A stretch of DNA of 64,000 nt from JAEUJM01 sp964635055 (GTDB lineage Bacteria; Actinomycetota; Acidimicrobiia; Acidimicrobiales; DATDAH01), in the NCBI GenBank assembly GCA_964635055.1, contig CAZWMT010000010.1, positions 1 through 64,000 on the forward strand, in the 5' to 3' direction. How positions within the stretch are numbered: position 1 is the stretch's first letter; each line of letters starts with the position of its first letter. A program made the position numbers and the translations under genes. Positions 59,298-64,000 of the stretch are shown in pieces. The notes under the pieces are model-generated. The model made no database searches, was not told the origin of the DNA, and saw nothing but the letters and a program-made list of their open reading frames with translations.

Positions 59298-60689
59298 ATG
59301 CCTCGATCTCGCTTGGCCCGTTTCCTCTGGGCAGCCTTGGCGGTGCCCGCCCTCGTGCTGGGTCCGACCTCGGCGCCGGCGGCGCAGGAGGTGGTCAGCC
59401 CGCCGCTGTTCGTCCGGACGTGGGGCTCGTGGGGGACGGGCGCCGGTCAGTTCGTGTACCCGCGTGGCGTGGCGGTGTCGAACACGGGCGCGGCCGTGTA
59501 CGTCGTCGACGGTGAGAACCACCGGATCCAGAAGTTCGGCCCCACCGGCCAGCTGAAGCTCACCTGGGGTGGCTACGGCACGGCGGCGGGCCAGTTCTTC
59601 AGCCCGTCGGGCGTTGCCGTCGACTCCATGGGCTACGTCTACGTGGTCGACACGTGGAACAACCGCATCCAGAAGTTCACGTCCGCCGGGGTCCATGTCC
59701 GCTCTTGGGGTCAGTACGGGAGGGGGCCCGGCCAGTTCCGCTTCCCGTGGGGCATCGCGGTCGACGGCAGCCGGCGCGTCTACGTGACCGACAGCTACAA
59801 CGACCGGGTCCAGGTCTTCGGGCCCGGAGGAGGGAACTACGTCGGGTCGTGGGGGTCGTTGGGTTCGAGCGCGGGGCAGTTCGATACGCCCCTCGGCATC
59901 GCCTACAGCGTCGCCGCGAACCGCATCTACATCGCCGATCAGATGAACGACCGGGTGCAGTCCTTCACCACCTCTGGCGGCTACGTGCGGTCCTGGGGCT
60001 CCTTGGGCAGCCAGACCGGCCGGTTCGACAAGCCCCAGTGGGTGGCGGTCGACTCCCGGGGCTCGGTGTACGTGACCGACGGCCAGAACGCCCGGGTGCA
60101 GCAGTTCAGCGCGACCGGTGCGTTTCAGACGTCGTGGGGGACGTACGGGTCGGGTCAGGGGCAGTTCTCCTGGCCCCAGGGCATCGCCGTCGATCGTGAG
60201 TACCGGATCCACGTCGTGGACCAGGGGAACAGCCGGGTGCAGACCTTCCTGCCGGTGATCCGACGCCCCGACGCGATGGTGTGGTTCGGCGGCTCCTACG
60301 TTGGGGACGGCACGTACAACGCAACCGGTTCGGGTCAGAGCGTCAGCAAGGACATCAAGACGGTCCAGGGATCGGCGTACTTCTCGGTCAACGCCCAGAA
60401 CGACGGGAGTGTGGTCGACGACCTGGTGATGCGCCACGACGGCTGCAGCGGTGACGTCGACCGCTTCACCGTGACCTACGACTTGGGGGGCGTCGACGTC
60501 ACGAGCCAGATGACGGGTGGCGGGTTGACCTTCAACCTGGCGCCGACCCAGTTCACGGGCGTGCGGGCGCGCATCAAGGCCCGGTGGATGACGGACCCGG
60601 TGGACTGGGTGAGTTGCCGGGTGCGAGTGTCGAGCGTCGGTGACCCGGCGATGACCGACGTGGTGAAGATCCGGGTCACCCAACGCTGA
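59298..60689 (+). CDS. Secreted six-bladed NHL protein, divergent C-terminal module (NHL-7)
   Basis: 463 residues from ATG 59298 with GAGGGAGGTG upstream. Signal peptide RFLWAALAVPALVLGPTSAPAAQ. Six blades (YVRSWGSLGSQTGRF, VAVDSRGSVYVTDGQNARVQQF). The C-terminal module is recognisable but far diverged: MVWFGGSYVGDGTYNATGSGQ, GSAYFSVNAQNDG, FTVTYDLGGVDVTSQM, ending VKIRVTQR. It is the outlier of the family and may be older or under different selection. Confidence 0.9.
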   Translation: MPRSRLARFLWAALAVPALVLGPTSAPAAQEVVSPPLFVRTWGSWGTGAGQFVYPRGVAVSNTGAAVYVVDGENHRIQKFGPTGQLKLTWGGYGTAAGQFFSPSGVAVDSMGYVYVVDTWNNRIQKFTSAGVHVRSWGQYGRGPGQFRFPWGIAVDGSRRVYVTDSYNDRVQVFGPGGGNYVGSWGSLGSSAGQFDTPLGIAYSVAANRIYIADQMNDRVQSFTTSGGYVRSWGSLGSQTGRFDKPQWVAVDSRGSVYVTDGQNARVQQFSATGAFQTSWGTYGSGQGQFSWPQGIAVDREYRIHVVDQGNSRVQTFLPVIRRPDAMVWFGGSYVGDGTYNATGSGQSVSKDIKTVQGSAYFSVNAQNDGSVVDDLVMRHDGCSGDVDRFTVTYDLGGVDVTSQMTGGGLTFNLAPTQFTGVRARIKARWMTDPVDWVSCRVRVSSVGDPAMTDVVKIRVTQR

Positions 60690-60836
60690 CGGCGGCGGCT
60701 CGGGTCCGGGCACTCAGCCGGGCGGGTCGGCGAGGCGGGCGTTCAGGGTGGTGACCCGGTCGAGCGCTCGGTGAAGGCGTAGCCCAACCGGCCTGACGGC
60801 CCACGGTGCGGCGATGCGCCACGTGGGGGACCGATC

Positions 60837-61139
60837 ATGAGCCGGAACGAGATCTTCACCCTCGTGCTGCCGCTCGTGCTGCCTGTCGTCGTCGGGTGGG
60901 CGCTGGTGCAGGGCCACCTCGCCGAGCCCAAGGACGCCAAGGTCCTGACCACCGTGTTCCTGTGGGTGTGCGCCCCGGCCGAGCTCATCAACACCCTGGC
61001 CGCGGAGGACCTGGACGAGCTGTTCGACCCGAGGCTGGTGCTCGGCACCGTCGTGGGCTTCGCCGTCGTCTGGCCGTCGGCGTTCACCGGCCTGCCCGTG
61101 ATGCTGGCCACTGGTGGCTCGGCGGCGGCGGTCGCCTAG
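60837..61139 (+). CDS. Short membrane protein, AEC-transporter-like N-terminus
   Basis: 100 residues with about three hydrophobic segments: IFTLVLPLVLPVVVGWALVQG, then VLTTVFLWVCAPAELINTLAA and VLGTVVGFAVVWPSAFTGLPVML. The order resembles the first helices of auxin-efflux-carrier (AEC) permeases, which have about 300 residues. It stops 14 bp before the tRNA gene, so it may be a truncated transporter or a small stand-alone protein. No clear ribosome site. Confidence 0.5.
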   Translation: MSRNEIFTLVLPLVLPVVVGWALVQGHLAEPKDAKVLTTVFLWVCAPAELINTLAAEDLDELFDPRLVLGTVVGFAVVWPSAFTGLPVMLATGGSAAAVA

Positions 61140-61153
61140 ACTGGCCCCTCCCT

Positions 61154-61227
61154 GCGCTCGTAGCTCAATTGGATAGAGCATCTGACTACGGATCAGAAGG
61201 TTGGGGGTTCGAGTCCCTCCGAGCGCG
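61154..61227 (+). tRNA. tRNA-Arg (anticodon ACG)
   Basis: Cloverleaf: acceptor GCGCTCG pairs with CGAGCGC; D arm GCTCAATTGGATAGAGC; anticodon stem TCTGA/TCAGA around loop CTACGGA giving ACG; T arm GGGTTCGAGTCCC. The CCA end is not encoded. Reads CGN codons. Confidence 0.97.
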
Positions 61228-61453
61228 CTGGCTGTATCCCCTGGTCACGGGGTTGTGGGCCGAGGACGCGAGCGCGCCGGGTCAGACGCTGACAGCCAAG
61301 TTGACAGCCAAGCGTGCTCACGAGGGGTCGCTCGGCAAGTGTTGCTGCGTCCCTGAAGCACTTCAGAGCCGCGCTGCCGGGCAGTTCCGGTGGTCAAGTC
61401 CGCGCGCCGTCTCAGCCGATGACTTAGGCTCTACCCTGACCAGGGAGGATCCG

Positions 61454-62011
61454 ATGGCAAGCTCTGAGCCCGTCCCCCAAGCCGATCCGATCGACTCGTA
61501 CGCTCCGAGCGGGAACGGTGATCGGGACAGCTACCGCTTGGCGTTTGACGAGAGTGTACGGACTCTTGACCTGCTCGATCGCAGGGTGGAGCGCATCCAC
61601 ACCGGGTACGTCGCGGTGCTTGCGTTCACAGGCTCTGGCTCGGCCTTTCTAGCTGGGTCCGTGTTGTCGGACTACAAGCACTCTGGATGGGTTGTCGGCG
61701 GTGCGGCGCTGGCTTCCGCGGCGTTCCTGGGGGCGCTGGCCCTGGCTGTCTGGGATCTCTGGCCACGCAATCGTTACGGGGGCGAGGACACCCTCATGTT
61801 GGTTCGTGACTTCATCGAGCGGGATATCCCAGCCTCATACCGGATGACCCTTGCCGTGCTGTCGATCAGGAACGCGGCCACCGCAGATGAGGTGGTGGAT
61901 GCCACCAAGCGAATGAGCAAGAGGTTCGCGGTGTTCCTGCTGATGGCGTCGCTGAGCGTGGTCCTTTGGCTGGCCGTGGGCTTCTTAGCGCACCATCAGC
62001 CGGCGTCCTAA
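61454..62011 (+). CDS. Small membrane protein of the tRNA-linked island
   Basis: 185 residues from ATG 61454 with AGGGAGG upstream. After an acidic start, a helix (DESVRTLDLLDRRVERIHTG) leads into a hydrophobic hairpin (VLAFTGSGSAFLAGSVL and GWVVGGAALASAAFLGALALAVWDLW), a soluble segment and a last membrane helix (VFLLMASLSVVLWLAVGFLA). The layout resembles SLATT-type or prophage membrane proteins, but I cannot assign a family. It lies 62 bp from the next gene on the same strand, likely a two-gene unit. Confidence 0.75.
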   Translation: MASSEPVPQADPIDSYAPSGNGDRDSYRLAFDESVRTLDLLDRRVERIHTGYVAVLAFTGSGSAFLAGSVLSDYKHSGWVVGGAALASAAFLGALALAVWDLWPRNRYGGEDTLMLVRDFIERDIPASYRMTLAVLSIRNAATADEVVDATKRMSKRFAVFLLMASLSVVLWLAVGFLAHHQPAS

Positions 62012-62073
62012 CTTGTGGTCAGGGTTGGCCGCCCGTATCGTCCGCGTCAACTTGTCACTAGCGGGGGTGACCG

Positions 62074-62481
62074 TTGGGCTCGCAGGATGAGCAGGACCAC
62101 GAAGACGAAGGCCTTGTTGAGCCTCAACAGCAAGAAGGCGACGTGCCCGGGGAGCCTGTGCCAGACGCTTCGGATCCGGACGAAGGGGATAGCGGGAACG
62201 ATGATGGTGACCGTATAGATCCTGACCCTGGGTCACAGCCGCCGGAGGCCGATCCAAGGGATCTTCCAGACACCCGCAGGCGCGTGTTGTCGAAGGCCGA
62301 GATCCTTGACGCGGTTGGAGCGATGTCGGTCACCGAGTTCACCGATCTGATGCGCCGTTTCACCATTATCTATGCGCTCAATGGACTGGCACCTGAATTC
62401 CGAGCGATGACTGCCCGAGAACGACTGAGCATCGTTGATCAGATCATCGAATCTGAGGATGCAGGCCAAGCCGGTCACTAG
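62074..62481 (+). CDS. Small acidic protein, partner of the membrane protein
   Basis: 135 residues from TTG 62074 with GGGGGTGA upstream. Residues 1-65 are very acidic and Pro/Gln-rich, probably disordered. The C-terminal 65 residues form predicted helices: VLSKAEILDAVGAMSVTEFTDLMRRFTIIYALNGL and MTARERLSIVDQIIESED. No known domain. It follows the membrane protein in the same orientation and has lower GC than the main chromosome part. Confidence 0.65.
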   Translation: MGSQDEQDHEDEGLVEPQQQEGDVPGEPVPDASDPDEGDSGNDDGDRIDPDPGSQPPEADPRDLPDTRRRVLSKAEILDAVGAMSVTEFTDLMRRFTIIYALNGLAPEFRAMTARERLSIVDQIIESEDAGQAGH

Positions 62482-62570
62482 GGGCGACGGCCACGTCCTT
62501 CTCGCCCATCCATTGGCCGAGGGTCAGGCCACGGGGCATCACATCGGCTCGACCGGAGGGGTCAGCTTGG

Positions 62571-62722
62571 TCAGTAGCCCAATGCCCTGCCGATGCGCTC
62601 CGCCGCCTCCTTCTGGAGACCCGGCACGAGGTGGGTGTAGGTGTCCATAGTGACGCCGATCGAGGAGTGGCGAGCATGTGCTGGATCATCTTCGGGTCGA
62701 GGCCCTCGGCGAAGCCGGTCAC
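62571..62722 (-). pseudogene. Tyrosine integrase C-terminal remnant, frameshifted
   Basis: Minus strand: GLDPKMIQHMLA in one frame (62704-62669) and, after a shift, HSSIGVTMDTYTHLVPGLQK in another, ending ERIGRALGY. Joined, they make the end of a tyrosine recombinase (GeDPKmIQ.mLGHSSI.vTMDtYtH) with the catalytic Tyr. The N-terminal parts and the Arg boxes are not present. It points toward the tRNA, as integrases at tRNA sites usually do. Confidence 0.85.
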
Positions 62723-63024
62723 CCGTTGCTCGAGCCGGCGCTCGCGCGAGCCGCATCACGCGGCGCTGTCGATCGCAGCCCCCTTGTGCTGCGCGAGCTC
62801 GATGGACTGGCTGTGGCCTATCGGTCGGACCGCACTCCGCCGGCCAGGGTCCAACGCGTGAGCGAGCTGTTCGATCTGGGTGACCCCGTTGCTGCCGGCG
62901 ACGCGGACCAGATGGCGAGCGCGGATCTCCAGCGCGCGACGGCGGAGGTGCAGGGCCAGGAGCGGGCTCTCACGCAGGCACGTCGAGAGCGTTTCGAGGA
63001 TCAGGTGCGCACCCGATTCAGCTC

Positions 63025-63327
63025 GTGGCCCGGGCGATCAAGGCGGAGTCCGTTATTCGGCTGCGTCGTGATGGCGAAGCGCCCGATCCGAACCTGGTGT
63101 GGATCGACCTCTGCCAATCTCCGACGGGCGGCTGGCCCCAGGCCGATCTGTTTCGCCAGCACCTCGATCTAGAACTCGGCGACGTCATCCCACGTGGGGG
63201 GCCTGGGGCTGATCACCGCCCTGAACGTGAGCTAGTGAAGGTGCGGACCGACACCGGCAAGGAACTCGCCGAACTGATGACCGAGTGGCTGGTCGTCGCC
63301 CATCCTGAACCGCAGGGCGGCGCCTGA
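63025..63327 (+). CDS. Uncharacterised protein, possibly the 3' half of a frameshifted gene
   Basis: 100 residues from GTG 63025: AIKAESVIRLRRDG, PNLVWIDLCQSPTGGWPQADLF, QHLDLELGDVIPRGG, TGKELAELMTEWL. The frame before it (about 62858-63022) reads VSELFDLGDPVAAGDADQ and LQRATAEVQGQERALTQARR in another phase and looks coding too, so one gene broken near 63020 is likely. No family recognised. Confidence 0.4.
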   Translation: MARAIKAESVIRLRRDGEAPDPNLVWIDLCQSPTGGWPQADLFRQHLDLELGDVIPRGGPGADHRPERELVKVRTDTGKELAELMTEWLVVAHPEPQGGA

Positions 63328-63453
63328 ACGCATTCGAGTCAGAGAAGTAGTCGACCGGCTCGTGCGACTCGCGCTGCCACCACATCGTTCGAGTGCAGCA
63401 GGTCCGACAGCATCAAATCTTCTGGCCGGACGATCAGGCGCTGGTTCGGACCG

Positions 63454-64000
63454 TTACTGCCCAAGAGCCTGGTTCACTGCGGCGGCGTAACCGCGCTTAT
63501 GTCCTTTGTCCGTTGGGTGGAAGGACTGGGTGTTGATGTCTCCACTTGTCGGTGACCAGGTTGCAGCATTGATCCACTCGCGGCGACTCCCGCAGATTTC
63601 GTGCCCGGCGAACTGACTGTCGACCGGGAGGAATCTAACAAGCGTGGGGCCTAGGCCTGTCGCGCGCACTCGCGCGGCAATCAACTGATTTGCCTCGGAG
63701 GTAGCTTGTCGAAGGTAGTCCTGCTCGGTCGTGGTCCAACCCCGGGTTGGATGGCGCGGATCGGGAAAGCGGAGCTTGTGACACCGCTGCTCGTCATGAC
63801 TAGCCGGGAACAGCTGTGGGTAGCCCAGGACCAAGATCAGCGCATCAGGCGCCTGTTGATGAATCTGGGAGTAGACGAGATCGAGTTTGGCCGAAAGCCG
63901 GTCCCGAGCGTCTCGCAACCAGCGACTAAGACGCTTTCCATTTCTAAACGTCGCCGTAGTGCAATTCGGATTTGTCTCGCAGAACTCCACGACATCGGTG
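63454..64000 (-). CDS. SGNH/GDSL hydrolase, 3' part
   Basis: 182 codons remain; the frame runs off the window end (TDVVEFCETNPNC is the last part seen), so the N-terminal GDS motif is outside. Visible are VLGYPQLFPAS, ANQLIAARVRATG, VRFLPVDSQFAGHEICG and the catalytic-His block SFHPTDKGHKRGYAAAV. Cys pairs (CETNPNC; QRCHKL with EICG) suggest disulfides and secretion, as in actinobacterial SGNH lipases/esterases. It is convergent with the gene ending at 63327. Confidence 0.85.
   Translation of the reverse strand, partial: TDVVEFCETNPNCTTATFRNGKRLSRWLRDARDRLSAKLDLVYSQIHQQAPDALILVLGYPQLFPASHDEQRCHKLRFPDPRHPTRGWTTTEQDYLRQATSEANQLIAARVRATGLGPTLVRFLPVDSQFAGHEICGSRREWINAATWSPTSGDINTQSFHPTDKGHKRGYAAAVNQALGQ

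Noticed and set aside
61228..64000. Second att copy of the tRNA-Arg 3' end
   Set aside because: No matching stretch of GTTCGAGTCCCTC was found by eye before the window ends.

Overview
The window is high-GC (about 70%) DNA. It carries GTG starts, several apparently leaderless genes, many secreted proteins, a mycobacterial-type LigB ATP-dependent DNA ligase, a WS/DGAT wax-ester/triacylglycerol synthase, a Baeyer-Villiger monooxygenase and a SigK/RskA/fasciclin-type regulatory module. Together these point to Actinomycetota. The heavy load of NHL-repeat propellers and the lack of typical Streptomyces or Mycobacterium neighbours make a soil or aquatic Acidimicrobiia-like lineage plausible, but that is inference. 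A run of 100 N at 21317-21416 marks a scaffold gap.

Layout. 1-1457: 3' part of a secreted protein with carboxypeptidase-regulatory-like repeats. 1.8-11.7 kb: metabolic and housekeeping genes (two VOC proteins, a polytopic membrane protein divergent from a MerR regulator with a triple palindromic operator, a propeller protein, an SDR-BVMO operon, a TauE/SafE permease). 11.75-15.6 kb: a Tat-exported phospholipase C/acid phosphatase-family protein, then an acyl-CoA ligase overlapping a citryl-CoA-lyase-like gene. 15.9-19.5 kb: a REC-EAL regulator overlapping a triple-PAS hybrid histidine kinase. 19.5-27.9 kb: LigB, a palindrome array at the gap, a TY-Chap/YbjN-like protein, WS/DGAT, an alpha/beta hydrolase, a TolB-like/RTX-like protein.

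28-31 kb and 48.8-51.2 kb hold two copies of one cassette: secreted fasciclin protein, ECF sigma factor, RskA-like anti-sigma. Four promoters (in front of each fasciclin and each sigma gene) share TGCATCC-N17-CGA. This resembles the mycobacterial SigK-RskA-MPT70/83 circuit and implies autoregulation. Copy B keeps a scar of the SnoaL-like gene that flanks copy A, and its anti-sigma has a duplicated sigma-binding segment.

33-61 kb is the most unusual part. It holds eight NHL-repeat secreted proteins, all with 6, 12 or 24 blades, seven of them ending in a related C-terminal module, plus at least four decayed fragments. Six of the seven smaller NHL genes on first inspection, and on closer reading all seven, together with five neighbours (a 2TM protein, a DUF2157-like membrane protein, a Vgb-like propeller, a DUF2510 protein and a PemK-like protein), share one promoter layout: a GGRCCWTCGSCNCT-like box, then 29-30 nt from its central T to a CGACGG-like element, which in most NHL genes lies 12-14 nt before the start codon. 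Twelve copies sit in 20.6 kb. I read this as a co-regulated cell-surface regulon expanding by local duplication; neither its regulator nor its function can be seen here.

61.1-64 kb: a truncated transporter-like gene, tRNA-Arg(ACG), then less GC-rich DNA with two small genes, a decayed tyrosine-integrase end and a partial SGNH hydrolase. This looks like the remains of an element inserted at the tRNA.
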